Positions 23,091 to 33,230 of a stretch of DNA of 64,000 nucleotides are shown piece after piece. A program made the translations under genes and the position numbers. This DNA comes from Closterium sp. Naga37s-1. Taxonomy: Eukaryota; Streptophyta; Zygnematophyceae; Desmidiales; Closteriaceae. The notes under the pieces are model-generated. The model ran no database searches and was not told where the DNA came from. It saw only the letters and a program-made list of their open reading frames with translations. Location of the stretch: assembly GCA_947471745.1 (NCBI GenBank), contig CANJKZ010000174.1, positions 100,001 to 164,000 on the forward strand. The letters run 5' to 3'. How positions within the stretch are numbered: the first letter of the stretch is position 1; each line of letters starts with the position of its first letter.

Positions 23091-24212
23091 CGATTGCTGC
23101 AGCTGCCACTGTTGTGATGTCATGGTGTGGCATCTCCTGGCATGGCATGGCATGGCAGTGAATGGCAGTTGTGGGGTGCAGTATGTATGCACTTGTTATA
23201 GGCTACATCAATACGGTACTCTTTAATAACTACACCCACAAGCATCTGACAGATCAGCATGGCCTCGAGTCAGGTTGATTGCCTAGTCTACTGTTCATGC
23301 TACATACTTCAGCACGTTGTTACGTCTAACTACCATCATCCAGTACAGTAGAACCAAATAAAGAATGCCATATCAAAGAAAGAATGTCTTGATACACTAC
23401 CCCCTACCGCATCAGTCAAAGTTAACCCATCCCATGGCCATGTGGCCCCCATTCATGGTGGCTGCCAAGCGAGCTGCCTCCTCTTGACTGCCTGCTGCTG
23501 TGCTTCTCCTCACTCACCCCATGGCTCCCCCCCTTGTCCCCTGCCCCCTTGTCCCCTGCCCCCTTGTCCCCTGCCCCCTTGTCCCCTGCCCCCTTGCCCC
23601 CTGCCCCCTTGCCCCCTGCCCCCTTGCCCCCTGCCCCCTTGCCCCCTGCCCCCTTGCCCCCTGCCCCCTTGCCCCCTGCCCCCTTGAGCCCTTGTCCCCT
23701 GCCCCCTTGTCCCCTGCCCCCTTGGCTCCGTCGATCCAACTCTTCTCTGACATGCCACACCCGCAGCTGCCCCCCATCCACCCCTGTCAGCCACCCCACT
23801 CTGCTGCTCCAACTCCAGGCAGTGAGCAATGGGGAGGCCACCACACCACAGCGTGCTGCTGCTGCGCATGCCTGCTGCGTGCCGATGCGTGCCGAGAGAG
23901 CACAGGCACCGACCCTGCAAAAGACTGTTGAGCGAGACTGCTTATTTTCAACCTACCTTCCTGTTCTCAGCTCACTGTTGCTCCCTTAGCCACACTTAGT
24001 GTGCACTGCCTCCTCACTCCCCACTACACTCTCTCACTCTTCCACCATTGCGCTCCATCTATTCCCTTCACTCACTCCCACTCGCTGTCTTTCATTCCCA
24101 ATCCCCACCAGCTCACTCCCAATCCCCATAGCTCAGCCCCCCTCTTGCCCCCTCACTCATCCTTCCCTCCCCTCACTCATCCTTCCCTCCCCTCACTCAT
24201 CCTTCCCTCCCC
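23091..24212. other. Convergent intergenic region, no gene assigned
   Basis: This lies between the + strand membrane-protein gene and the - strand GT47 gene. It holds an AATAAA on the + strand at 23357-23362, a candidate poly(A) signal for the former, plus a C-rich minisatellite and pyrimidine-rich repeats (CTCACTCATCCTTCCCTCCC units near 24140-24230). Open frames here are low complexity. Confidence 0.5.
23525..23726 (+). repeat. 15-bp C-rich minisatellite
   Basis: About thirteen units of CTTGTCCCCTGCCCC or CTTGCCCCCTGCCCC. The T/C variant is segmental: T-type units at the two ends and C-type units in the middle, showing local homogenisation. Confidence 0.9.
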
Positions 24213-26870
24213 TCACTCACCCCCCTCTCCCCCTTCACTCTTCCCCTCTCTCCGCTTGAACTCAGCAACAAGGCTGTCAAACGACACATCAAAAGCATCC
24301 TTCCACTCCCCGTCACCAATCTCCACCGCACCACCCTCAGCATTCCCCCCAACCCTCCCCTCCCCCCTTTCCCCGCCACGTGGCAGTGCCATGTGGCGGT
24401 ACAGCAGCTGCGGCACCAACTCCCTGATCCTCGCTTGCATGCTCGCCACACGCTCCTCCGGGATCGCCGCCAGCTCAGCTGCCACGTCAACCGTCCCATT
24501 CAGCACGTGCGCCTCGTCCAGCGTCACGGAGATGCTGCTCCTGTCTTCGGGGAAGTGCCACGGGTACTGCATGTTAAAGCTGTCCTCTTTAAAGAACACG
24601 GGAATGCAGCCTGCTAATAACGAGTCAAACGTGGAGCGTCTAACAGAGCTGTCCCCTGTCGGCTGAAGGCAGAACCGGCTCTGCAGCATCACCACCGCCA
24701 CCTGCCACGTGTCATAGCATCCCGACGGCACCCACTCCGTCACGTCCTCCCCCTCCGCGTCCCGCGGCGCCGCGCTCCCCACCACCGCCTCCACCGCCGC
24801 CCCCAGCGCGGTCCCTGCGTCCGCCACCGCGTCCGCCGCCGTGAAGAGCGGCAGCTCCTGCCCCACCTCGTCGGGGCCCGTGCATTTCATCCACAGGCAC
24901 GTCGCGTTCCCCGCGCGCTCGCACTCCGCGATCAGCGCCTTGCGCAGTGGCCCGCTCGTGGTCCCCGAGGGGCGGCGTCCGCCCACGTAGGAGAAGAGGA
25001 ATGGGCGGCGGCGCGCGGCAACGAGCTCGAGCCAGTGGTTGATTTCCGCGAGCGACGCGGGGTGGAAAGTGGTGGTGTACGGTACTGAGAATATAGGCAT
25101 GGCGTAGCTCTCTCTATAAGGCGGCTGCTCGACTGTAAGGAATGTGACATTAGCGAGCTCCGGAACGAAGACAACGTTGTAATGCGGCGGGTCGTCCACT
25201 TGCTTGTAATTGGCGAAGTCCCAGATCGCGCGCCCCAGCACCACCACGTGGCGCGCTCCCTTGGTTCGCTGAAACGCGGGCTGCCCGAGAAGAAACTCCT
25301 TGAGCGCAAGACCTGGGTGCGGAAAGTGGCCCGAGTGAAGCGTGTTCTTATACGCGTTCCACCCCATATAAGCCGGCACCAGGAACACGTCAGCCTCGGT
25401 ATCGTCGTGCGTGCGGCACGGGTGGTTCTCCAAGCGCGTGCGGAAGTGCGCTTCGATCTGGTGCTGCTCCGTGCTGTACCACCGGTGCAGCCACGCCCAC
25501 TCCCCCGCTTCCGCCCCTTCCGTGTCTTCCACTTCCCGCTCCACGCGCGCCTGCGCAGTTTCCATCTTCGCCGCCAGAAGCGCTGCGATGAGCGCGCGCC
25601 CGCCGTCGCGGTTGGCGGGGAGGCGGGGACCCTGCGCGCGGTTGCGGAAGGCGTCGCAGGTGAGCCATGCGAGCAGCGGGTCGTCGTCGCACGCCGTGCG
25701 AACGATGTCGTCGTTGAAGACGGGCGGCATGGAGTAGACGAACACACGGCGGCCGTCGCATGAGGGCTGCGCGACGGATGGCGACGCCTGCGAGACGTCG
25801 TCGTTCCCGTTCGGCGATGCTGATGACGCGTTCTCGTCGGAAGGAGGTGATGACGTGGAGTGATCCGACACGTTGGTTGCGGCATCCCGCTCAGCAGCTG
25901 CCGTAGTCGGGGGATCGTGGGCAGCAGCAGTGAAATCACCCTCATTCCCGCTGAGAGCGGCACCAGTAGCAGCAGCGCCATCAGCATGGGTGGTGGGGGT
26001 GGCTGGATCGAGTTGATCACCGTCCACCCCGCCTGTGGCTTCCTCGCTGTCAGAGTCACCGCCACCACCTCGCCTCCCTTCATCTTCCTCACCTCGCTTC
26101 TCCCCTCCCCGCCTTGCCTCTCTTGCCTCTTCCGTCTTAAACTCTGGCTCGCTCGTCCTCTCCTCCCGGCCCGTGCCTTTTCCGCTGCCCCCATCTCCAA
26201 TAGTCGATCCATTGAGAGCATCCGACGCATCGATCCCTTCGCGCGCATCCTCCCGCCGCCCTACCTCCACTCCGTCACGTTTTCGCGATCCACCTGCATT
26301 TCCCGCTGACGTCTCCTGCTCCACTGGCAAGTCCGTGTCGTGCGCGACTTCCTTACCACTCGGCTCTTTGTTCACACTCCCCCGTTCATCCCAACTCACT
26401 GTCGGATGTGCATTTCCGCCGGCCACCTTTCGCGGTGCTTTCCTCTTCACGTCGTCTCCAGCTGCCTCGTCATCACGCGGCTTCGTCGATCCGATCGACA
26501 GTCTCGAGGTAAGCCTCTCGATCGCCTGCAGCCGCGCCATTTCCACAGCTAGTTCAGACGGCCCGACGCCGCTTTCGACGGCGCTTAATGCGGGGAGGGA
26601 GAACAAGGGCCAGTGGAACGCCCCCGATATCCATACGGCGACGAGGAGCAGGAAGAAGAGGGCGACGGGGGCTCGCAGCAGCGCTGCGTGATGTGGGGAG
26701 CAGAGCGCGTTGTGCAGCCACGAGATGGGGCCGCGCGCACCCTTGGCGCGGGGTAAAGGGCACATTGTTCCGCTTAGTGCCGTGACGAGCGGGGAGCGCG
26801 GAGGCGGCGAGGAGCCGCACAGTTTGGGTCGGGTTTCAGCTCGAGAGCTAGCGCTGTTAGGCGTCGCCAT
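24213..26870 (-). CDS. GT47 exostosin-family glycosyltransferase (MUR3-like), type II membrane protein
   Basis: A single uninterrupted frame of 885 residues from the ATG at 26870. A hydrophobic segment at about residues 68-88 (VALFFLLLVAVWISG) is a typical Golgi signal anchor. A long acidic, Ser/Ala/Thr-rich stem follows to about residue 375, then the exostosin domain. This has FVYSMPP at its start, DVFLVPAYMGWN, VVVLGRAIWDF, FLFSYVGGRR, and the diagnostic block FCLQPTGDSSVRRSTFDSLL followed by AGCIPVFF. In plants that block marks GT47 subgroup A, which includes xyloglucan and other wall galactosyltransferases; it points to the nucleotide-sugar site. The exact acceptor cannot be told. The stem is longer than in most land-plant members and the C-terminus adds a Gly/Glu-rich tail. 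No frame damage is seen, so the gene is probably functional. It converges on the upstream + strand gene. Confidence 0.85.
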   Translation of the reverse strand: MATPNSASSRAETRPKLCGSSPPPRSPLVTALSGTMCPLPRAKGARGPISWLHNALCSPHHAALLRAPVALFFLLLVAVWISGAFHWPLFSLPALSAVESGVGPSELAVEMARLQAIERLTSRLSIGSTKPRDDEAAGDDVKRKAPRKVAGGNAHPTVSWDERGSVNKEPSGKEVAHDTDLPVEQETSAGNAGGSRKRDGVEVGRREDAREGIDASDALNGSTIGDGGSGKGTGREERTSEPEFKTEEAREARRGGEKRGEEDEGRRGGGGDSDSEEATGGVDGDQLDPATPTTHADGAAATGAALSGNEGDFTAAAHDPPTTAAAERDAATNVSDHSTSSPPSDENASSASPNGNDDVSQASPSVAQPSCDGRRVFVYSMPPVFNDDIVRTACDDDPLLAWLTCDAFRNRAQGPRLPANRDGGRALIAALLAAKMETAQARVEREVEDTEGAEAGEWAWLHRWYSTEQHQIEAHFRTRLENHPCRTHDDTEADVFLVPAYMGWNAYKNTLHSGHFPHPGLALKEFLLGQPAFQRTKGARHVVVLGRAIWDFANYKQVDDPPHYNVVFVPELANVTFLTVEQPPYRESYAMPIFSVPYTTTFHPASLAEINHWLELVAARRRPFLFSYVGGRRPSGTTSGPLRKALIAECERAGNATCLWMKCTGPDEVGQELPLFTAADAVADAGTALGAAVEAVVGSAAPRDAEGEDVTEWVPSGCYDTWQVAVVMLQSRFCLQPTGDSSVRRSTFDSLLAGCIPVFFKEDSFNMQYPWHFPEDRSSISVTLDEAHVLNGTVDVAAELAAIPEERVASMQARIRELVPQLLYRHMALPRGGERGEGRVGGNAEGGAVEIGDGEWKDAFDVSFDSLVAEFKRREGKSEGGEGGE

Positions 26871-27046
26871 GGTGACGTATCATTCAGTTACACACTGGCG
26901 TGGGAAGGTTAATCTATCGGAAATGAGGTACTATCAGTCGTGGGAGAGGCGGGTGCCTCTTCTTAATGGGCTGCGAGCGCTGAGGAGGAAAGGTTGTTTT
27001 GGGAAAAGGGGAAGAATGCTACCGGGTGCGAAAGGCACTCCGCTGG

Positions 27047-27054
27047 TATAAAAA
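27047..27054 (+). promoter_or_regulatory. TATA-like box (TATAAAAA)
   Basis: A clean TATAAAAA on the + strand, opposite to the GT47 gene and about 180 bp from its ATG. The only frame downstream is a 25-codon ORF at 27174-27251, so either a short or non-coding transcript starts here or the match is chance. Confidence 0.25.
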
Positions 27055-27609
27055 CAGGCCGTGCAGCGCGGCGGGGCAGGGGAGAGGCATTGAGAGGGGT
27101 GCAAGGAAGCGACAAGAGCTGAGCTGATATCGGTCGCTTTCACTGTTCTCGCTGGATTTGTGACGAGCTCAAAATGCTCGGGATTGGGACGCTATTCACC
27201 GTACTCGCTGATCTTGGAAACCTCTGGAATCTTGGGACGAACGATCGCTAAGTTAGTCTAGGGCGAGTCGCTCCAAAGGTTGTGGGGTGCTGCTGGTGGA
27301 GCACGAAGGGGCGATTAAAATGGATGGTTTGCTGCTTACTAAGCAGCAGCATACTGACACACTCCTCTTGTGGCTCGACACACGCTAAGGGGGAGAGAGT
27401 CAGCGTCCACCCTTTTCCTCTGGACTGCCTGGTTGTGGACAGATCGTCCGACCTGATTCGTTGATTGGTTGTTACACATGACAAGTAGGCAAATTTTGTG
27501 AGCGCCCGCGATTAGCAGACAAGTAGACCCCCCACCCCACACCACACACATTGCGCAGCGAAGGGGTAGGTAAGAATGAATGAAGCATAGCATCTAGCGA
27601 AGGAAAGCG

Positions 27610-27732
27610 TCAACCTCCCTCATTTGAGAAGTTCGTGCACACCCAGCTGTAAATTTGCTGATGCCCCCCTCGAGGCGCCGTTGCCAAGCCATCTACGCGA
27701 CGCGCCTCGGCTTTGTTGATCTTGTCGCGATA
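27610..27732 (-). CDS. Possible terminal exon of an unidentified gene
   Basis: On the minus strand a good acceptor (TTCCACAG) precedes 40 open codons of non-repetitive composition, YRDKINKAEARRVDG at the start and QQIYSWVCTNFSNEGG at the end, closed by TGA at 27612-27610. No upstream exon can be found between here and the retrotransposon LTR at 28397. If real, the rest of the gene lies beyond the element nest, to the right of this window. The alternative is a chance open frame. Confidence 0.25.
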   Translation of the reverse strand, partial: YRDKINKAEARRVDGLATAPRGGHQQIYSWVCTNFSNEGG

Positions 27733-28396
27733 CTGTGGAAGCGCAACGAATCAGAAGGTTAGATTTGGTCGGGGGGAAGGCTGTAAAACTACACCAATTG
27801 CTCTAACTTTCGTTATCTCCCGTTTCAAGCAAACGACCACAAAGGGATACATGGATTCCCACTAATGTCTCATGTATTCTCAAGTACTACTATTGTCAGA
27901 ATAAGGATCCTTGGATAGAATAAGTCTGCTAGAATTTGGTAGCGGAATTCTTGTAGTAGTGGTAGGAACCTTGTGCATAGTGAATGTAGATGACAAGATT
28001 GATTAAAACAGAAGCAATACACACAATAAATAGATCTAGCTAGTCATCTACTCTAAGGGGTACATTCCCTTATTATAACTGTAATACAGGCATCTCTACA
28101 ATAACCCTGGCTCTTGCTCTTCTCCTGTTATCGGGTCGCGGTGTGTAACTGTATCGATAGTTACGCCTGTTGCTATTCTTCGCAGGTAACCGTTCGGTCA
28201 AGATGGTCAACAGTCGCGACAGTTGACCTTTTGCGACTGCTGACCTTCCTGCCCTATATGGGCTGATCCGATAATGCTGCTGTTGTTTCTTTGGTAGTAG
28301 CGGGTGCGATACAGCTTCACCTACAGGAATGCTAAGATTTGTTGGGCTGAGAAAAAGCCCTTAGGATCTTTTCAAGGCTAAGACTTTGGGTAGAGA

Positions 28397-28777
28397 TGTT
28401 GTAATTGCGGAAGCGTATAGTAAATTTTTTGAATCACCTTGCACTAGTGTGTGAGAGCAAGAGATTGATTAAAGCAAAGAGATACAAGGATATATATATG
28501 ATTACAAGGAATACGAAGAGGTGCAACTAACTGTTTTGCTGGTGCGGTTCGATACAGTAACGATTCGGGCAACTGCTCAATACCGAGTCAGTTGTTTGTC
28601 CTTGCTGTCACGCTGTATTTCGTCGAGTCAAGGGTCGCTGACCTTTGGCCTTCGCGTAACCTCCAGCTGTTACGTTTGTTAACCTCCTTGGTTGACTCGC
28701 TTGTTGCTTCACTGTAGTCTGCTTCGTTCGTGTTATTACTTCGATACTTCAGAAGCGCCGACCATTTGTTTCCAACA
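28397..28777 (-). repeat. 3' LTR of element C (381 bp)
   Basis: On the minus strand it begins TGTTGGAAACAAATGG directly after a purine tract (GAAGCGAAGGGGAG) and ends CAATTACAACA, giving TG...CA ends. It is adjacent to the RNase H end; the open frame runs into the LTR and stops at 28588. The left flank is AGAGA, the expected target-site half, but its partner is off the window. Confidence 0.8.
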
Positions 28778-29060
28778 CTCCCCTTCGCTTCTGGAGTGTC
28801 ATCACCTTTGTTGCTGACGACGTGGCCTTGTCCAGTCAGCAGCATGCAGTACTCGAACTTCTGCTTTCCAAGTTTCTTGGTCAAGTAATCTGCTGCCATC
28901 TCGGACGTGGGACAATAGGATAGCTCGAGTGTTCCTTTATCGATCTTGTCCTTCACGAAGAAGTACCGAAGGGCGATGTGCTTCGTTCGATTCGCGAACC
29001 CGCTCTTGTTCGCTATGCGAATTGCGGATTGATTGTCGCAGAAGAGGGAGAAACTGGGTA
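28588..29060 (-). pseudogene. Element C RNase H, C-terminal part
   Basis: The minus strand encodes the end of a copia RNase H: FCDNQSAIRIANKSG, TKHIALRYFFVKDK, LELSYCPTSEMAADYLTKKL. These are the usual RNase H end motifs (CDN with its metal-binding Asp, then the K-IALRYHF and ADxxTK blocks). It was cut from its N-terminal half by D. The frame resumes exactly across D when one ACTGA copy is discounted. Confidence 0.88.
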
Positions 29061-29103
29061 ACTGATGTCAGATAATATAATTATATGTTATGTTATATAA
29101 CCG

Positions 29104-29143
<40 letters not shown>
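29104..29143 (+). repeat. Poly(C) run of 40
   Basis: Forty consecutive C residues 38 bases into element D, where the 5' LTR sequence breaks off. A nearly equal-length poly(G) follows the TBL stop codon at 19248. Confidence 0.9.
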
Positions 29144-29146
<3 letters not shown>

Positions 29147-29724
29147 CCCTTCTCCTCCATCCCCTGCTGCAGGTGCAGCAGTGGGGGGAGGGTATGGGGG
29201 TGGCGGGTGTGGGTGCAACTGCGGGGTGGCGGGTATGGGGGTGGCGGGTGTGTGAACCATCCCCTCCTCCTCCTCCACCTTCGTCTCCCACTGCTGCAGC
29301 TGCCGCTGAGGGGGGTGGGTGTGTGGGAGCCGAGGGAGTGGCGGGGATGGGGGGTGGGGGAGAGGGGGCAGGCCGCCGTGTGAAGCAGTGCAGGGACTGT
29401 TGTGGGTGGGGCAGGGGCTGGAGGATGGAAGGGGGGAAGGGGGGTGAGTTCCAAGGGAGCAGCTGATAAGGGGGGTGAGTTTAAGGGGGTGGTTGAATTG
29501 AGGGTGAGGACCTGGGGGTTGTTAAGAGGGCCGGCCGGCAGTGAGCTGTCACGCTCATGCACGCTCCCCCACCTCCTCTCCTCATCCCTCACTCACCTCC
29601 CCCTTTGTAAAGGGGGTTAGTAAGAGGGATGGCCGGCAGTAAGCGGTCATGCTCATGCACGCTCCCCCACCTCCTCTCCTCATCTCTCTCACTCACCTCC
29701 TCCTTCGTTCTTATCTCCTCTCAC

Positions 29725-29762
<38 letters not shown>

Positions 29763-29865
29763 CTCCTCCTCCTCACTTACCTCTCTGCCGTCTTACACTG
29801 CACCGGGTGTACCCCTTCAAGGGGTGTTCTACACAGGTTTTCTCCTGCAAGCAGTTCTAGGGGTG

Positions 29866-30078
29866 TGTCAGAAAATATAATTATATGTTCTGTTATATAA
29901 CTGCCTGTAGGATTTACTGTAGTGTAGCTCCTATTGTTTGGTGGTGCACCTTTGTTCATTTTGCTATATGTACCTTGTGTGCTATAGTGAAACCATCATT
30001 CCTCTCCAATTCTCTCGACACTCAATCCTTAGCTCATCTCCCTCGCCATGGCTCCTAAGTCTAGCTAGCATTCTAACA
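29866..30078 (+). repeat. 3' LTR of element D (213 bp)
   Basis: Starts TGTCAGAAAATATAATTATA and ends AGCATTCTAACA, preceded by a purine tract. The terminal CTAACA and the TCTCGACACTC block resemble the LTRs of the A/B/E/F family, suggesting D derives from it. Confidence 0.8.
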
Positions 30079-30345
30079 ACTGAGCCATCTTTGCTTCTTC
30101 CAACAGTTCGTGAAGGTATAATCCTTCCTTGGTGGCTGAGCAGAGTGCGATGTATTCTGCTTCAGCTGAGGAGAGAGCGATTAGCTCTTGCTTGTTCGAC
30201 TGCCATGAAATGGGGCCAATAGGGTCGAGTCGGTAGATGTAGCCAGTGCGAGATCGCCTGTTGTCAGAGTCTCCGGCGTGATCGGCGTCGACGTAGCTGA
30301 TTAATTTAGGTGTCGCGGTTTCAGTTTTGTGGTAGGTTAGGCTGA
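30079..30345 (-). pseudogene. Element C RNase H, N-terminal part
   Basis: The minus strand reads SYVDADHAGD, RRSRTGYIY, PISWQSNKQELIALSSAEAE and CSATKEGLYL, the start of a copia RNase H with its catalytic Asp and Glu. Element B follows on one side (TSD GCTGA at 30341-30345) and D on the other. Confidence 0.9.
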
Positions 30346-30479
30346 TGTCAGAACATTATAGCTTTTACATTTGTGTAGGCTATAGTGGGGTAGCCCATAA
30401 GGGGTACAACCCAATTAAGGTTAGTACTTGTACCCAACTCTTTGCTAGTTCATTCATTCTCGTTCACAACATTCTAATA
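30346..30479 (+). repeat. 5' LTR of element B
   Basis: 134 bp, from TGTCAGAACATTATAGC to CACAACATTCTAATA, matching the 3' LTR at 52174 with about five substitutions. Short for a copia LTR. Confidence 0.9.
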
Positions 30480-30491
30480 TGGTTTTAGAGC
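30480..30491 (+). promoter_or_regulatory. Primer-binding site of element B (tRNA-iMet type)
   Basis: TGGTTTTAGAGC abuts the 5' LTR and resembles TGGTATCAGAGC, complementary to the 3' end of initiator Met tRNA and common in plant copia elements. The match is imperfect. Confidence 0.65.
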
Positions 30492-30499
30492 AAGTCCCC

Positions 30500-31640
30500 T
30501 AGGACCGGTTTGTTTTTGGGCCCACCACCTGCTGCCCTGCTAGCCTAGGCCCGCGCCCGTTGCCCCTAGGCCCCGGCCTGTCGCCACCCCTAGCCCGGCC
30601 CGTCGCCCCTTGGCGTCGCTCCTAGCCCCTGCCTCGGCCCCTTGTCCCCGTCGACCCCGTCGCCCCTAGCTCGGCCCCTCGGCCCCGTCGCCTCGGCCCC
30701 TTGGCCCCGTCGCCCCTAGCCGCGGCCCCTCGGCCCCGTCGCCTCGGCCCCGCGGCCCTGTCGCCCCTAGCCGCGGCCTCGTCGACCCCGTCGCCCCTAG
30801 CTCGGCCCCTCGGCCCCGTCGCCTCGGCCCCGCGGCCCCGTCGCCCCTAGCTCGGCCCCGTTGGCCCCGTCGCCTCAGCCCCTTGGCCCCGTCGCCCCTA
30901 GCCGCGGCCCCGTCGCCCCTAGCTTGGCCCCGTCGGCCCCGTCGCCCCTAGCTCGGCCCCCCTCGGCCCCGTTGCCTCGGCCCCTTGGCCGTGTCGCCCC
31001 TAGCCGCGGCCCCGTCGCCCCTAGCTCGGCCCCTCGGCCCTGTCGCCTCGGCCCCGCGGCCACGTCGCCCCTAGTTCGACCCCCTCGGCCCTGTCGCCTC
31101 GGCCCCTTGGCCCCGTCGCCCCTAGCCGCGGCCCCGTCGACCCCGTCGCCCCTAGCTCGGCCCCTCGGCCCCTCGGCCCCGTCGCCTCGGCCCCGCGGCC
31201 TCGTCGCCCCTAGCTCGACCCCTCGGCCCCGTCGCCCCTAGGCCCCTCGGCACCACGACCCCTAGGCCCCACGCCCCTCGGCCCCTTGGCACCTCGGCCC
31301 CTAGGCCCCTCGGCCCCTTGGCCCCTCGGCCCCTAGACCCCCCCCCTTCGTGTTTGGCCCCTCGGCCCCTAGGCCCCTCGGCCCCACGGCCCCTAGGCCC
31401 CTTGGCCCCTCGGCCCCTAGCCCCCCCCCCCCCCCCCCTTCGTGTTTGGCCCCTCGGCCCCTAGGCCCCTCGGCCCCGCCCCTCGGCCCCTCGGCCCCTT
31501 GACCTCTCTGCCCATGCTACTGCTGCTACTGCTACTGCTGCTACTGCTGCTGCTACTGCTGCTCCTCTACTGCTGCTACTGCTGCTCCTCTACTGCTGCT
31601 ACTGCTGCGACTGCTGCTACTACTGCCGTCCCTCTTGCAG
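30500..31640 (+). repeat. GC-rich leader array of element B
   Basis: About 1.1 kb of irregular tandem words such as GGCCCCTCGGCCCC, GTCGCCCCTAGC and CCCCTAGGCCCC lie between the primer site and gag, ending in CTG/CTACTG triplets. It is rich in short palindromes (CCTAGG, CCGCGG, GGCC). The reading frames through it are low complexity and not taken as genes. Confidence 0.85.
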
Positions 31641-31676
31641 CCCCTGCCGCCCCGCACGCCGCCTAGCTTGCCTGCT

Positions 31677-33069
31677 ATGACTTCTCTTCCTCGTAGCGGT
31701 GGGAGTGGTGACGGCGGTGGTGGCAGCAGTGGGAGTGGTGGCGGCCGTCCTAGAAGTCGCTGTGGAGCTGTTCGGTGGGGAGTTTCTGGCGGTGGCCAGA
31801 TGAGGGTGCAGCAGCGTCAGCACGAGGCTCTTACACCCCAGCAGCTCCGTGAGTGGTACACTAGTAGGGGTGGTGGCGGCGGCAGTAGTGGCGGTTGCTC
31901 TGCAGCTGTTCAGTTGGGAGTTACTGGCGGAGGCCTGCCGAAACTGCAGCGGCGTCTTCGCGAGACCCTTTCGCCTCAGCAACTTCGTGAATGGTACGTT
32001 CAGCGTGGGGCGTCTCGGGGTAGTGCTCGCTGCCCGTACGTCATTCGCACAGGTGACCGGGCTGGTCAGACTTGCAGGACAGTTGGTCACACACAGTCTC
32101 GCTGCTTCTCCTGTCTGAGCGACACCTGGCGTGCAGAGTTTGGCGACGCGGCTTAGCTTCCCCGCTGGCTCGAGCTGGTTAGGAAGGGTGTGGATATCTT
32201 TACTCTAGACTATGATGCTATTCTCACTGCTATGTATGCTTTGTCTGCTAGTGCTGAGGGTGACTGTTCCCAGTGTGTGCCACCTGACCCAGGTATAGCG
32301 GCTGCTGCTCTAGGTGCTAGTGAGTCTGGTACTCTCCCTGGTACTGCGCCTGCTGAGGCCTTGCACACTTTCACGTTGGACTCACGCGCCTCACGCTGTT
32401 TCTTTCGCGACAGCACCACCCTCACTCCTCTCCCTGCACCAGTCCCGGTAAGACTAGCTGACCCCTCCAGGGGCCCGGTCGTGGCCAGTTCCTCCACTCT
32501 CCTCCCGTGTCCGGCGATTCCGTCCGCCTCATTGTCAGGTCTTCACCTCCCCTCGTTCTCTACGAACTTGGTGAGTATCGCTGCCCTCCAGGATGCGATG
32601 GTCACTACCACCACTCCTGGGGGTCAGCGTGTGTCGATCTGCACGTGCACACGGACGGGGCGTCACCTGGCCACGTTCACTCGTCGGCCAGGGTCGAGTC
32701 TGTACACACTCGCTACCGAGCCTCCTCAGGTACCTGCGTCTGCTCAGGTAGCTGCGTCTGCTCAGGTGTCCGCGTCAGGTCAAGTAGCCGCCTCTTGCTC
32801 GTGACGCCTCCTGTCGCACCAGACTCTTCTGTGGCACCACCGCCTGGGTCACCCCTCGCCTGCCCTACCCTGCCTTCCTTGCGTCGAGGGGCGGCAGCGT
32901 GCTGCTCCTCACTCCTCCTCGTTTCCCCCGACCACTGCTCCCCTTCAGACTCTCCACATGGACGTGTGGGGCCCAGCCCGCGTCAGTGGACAGGGCCGCG
33001 AGCGCTACTTTATGCTGGTTGTTGACGACTACACGCGGTACACCACGGTCTTCCCCTTGCGCAGCAAGG
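31677..33069 (+). pseudogene. Element B Gag (capsid-less), protease and N-terminal integrase
   Basis: Starts MTSLPRSGGSGDGGGG and moves straight into two PQQLREWY modules and a zinc knuckle (CPYVIRTGDRAGQTC, then H and C). TAG at about 32153 interrupts Gag. The protease site reads LDSRAS instead of LDSGAS, a probable loss of function. A further stop and frameshifts follow near 32803 and across the pre-integrase region. MDVWGPARVS and VVDDYTRYTTVFPL of the integrase core are readable before A interrupts at 33069. Confidence 0.85.
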
Positions 33070-33230
33070 TGTTAGAATCCTTAGGTGAGAATGATTGACT
33101 AGGAAGCAAGGAAGGGTACAAGTAGAATGTCGAGAGAATACTGTACCCCCTAAGGCTAAACCCACTATAGCCTAGACAAATGTAAACACATGAACTGAGC
33201 CTAGATATAACTAAGCATATATGTTTGACA
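33070..33230 (-). repeat. 3' LTR of element A
   Basis: On the minus strand it runs from TGTCAAACATATATGC to AAGGATTCTAACA. The adjacent purine tract (CCTATGGGGGTG on the minus strand, 33231-33242) is the expected plus-strand primer. Confidence 0.9.

Larger units (their letters stand above)
26871..28396. other. Intergenic or possible intron, largely featureless
   Basis: Contains the GT47 5' flank, the TATA-like box and the possible exon listed separately. From about 27,760 the composition turns AT-rich. Words such as CAAGATTGATTAAAACAGAAG near 27,990 resemble the LTR at 28397-28777 (GAGATTGATTAAAGCAAAG), so an old, diverged LTR fragment may be present. Confidence 0.4.
29066..30078 (+). mobile_element. 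Element D: short non-autonomous LTR element (1,013 bp)
   Basis: Bordered by a 5-bp TSD ACTGA (29061-29065 and 30079-30083) inside the RNase H of element C. It has a recognisable 3' LTR (29866-30078) after an AGGGGTG purine tract. The left end matches only the first 35 or so bases of that LTR (TGTCAGATAATATAATTATA) before a poly(C) run. The interior (29104-29865) has no coding sequence: poly(C), GGGTGTGGGTG-type repeats, two roughly 100-bp direct repeats (about 29525-29610 and 29625-29705) and a (TC)n tract. Confidence 0.8.

Noticed and set aside
24932-26248. Arg/Ser-rich frames overlapping the GT47 gene
   Set aside because: They are shadows of the exostosin frame, which carries all recognised motifs.
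27174-27251. 25-codon ORF downstream of the TATA-like box
   Set aside because: Too short and without any supporting feature to call a gene.
29068-29592. Pro-rich and Gly-rich frames inside element D
   Set aside because: Generated by poly(C) and GGGTG simple repeats.
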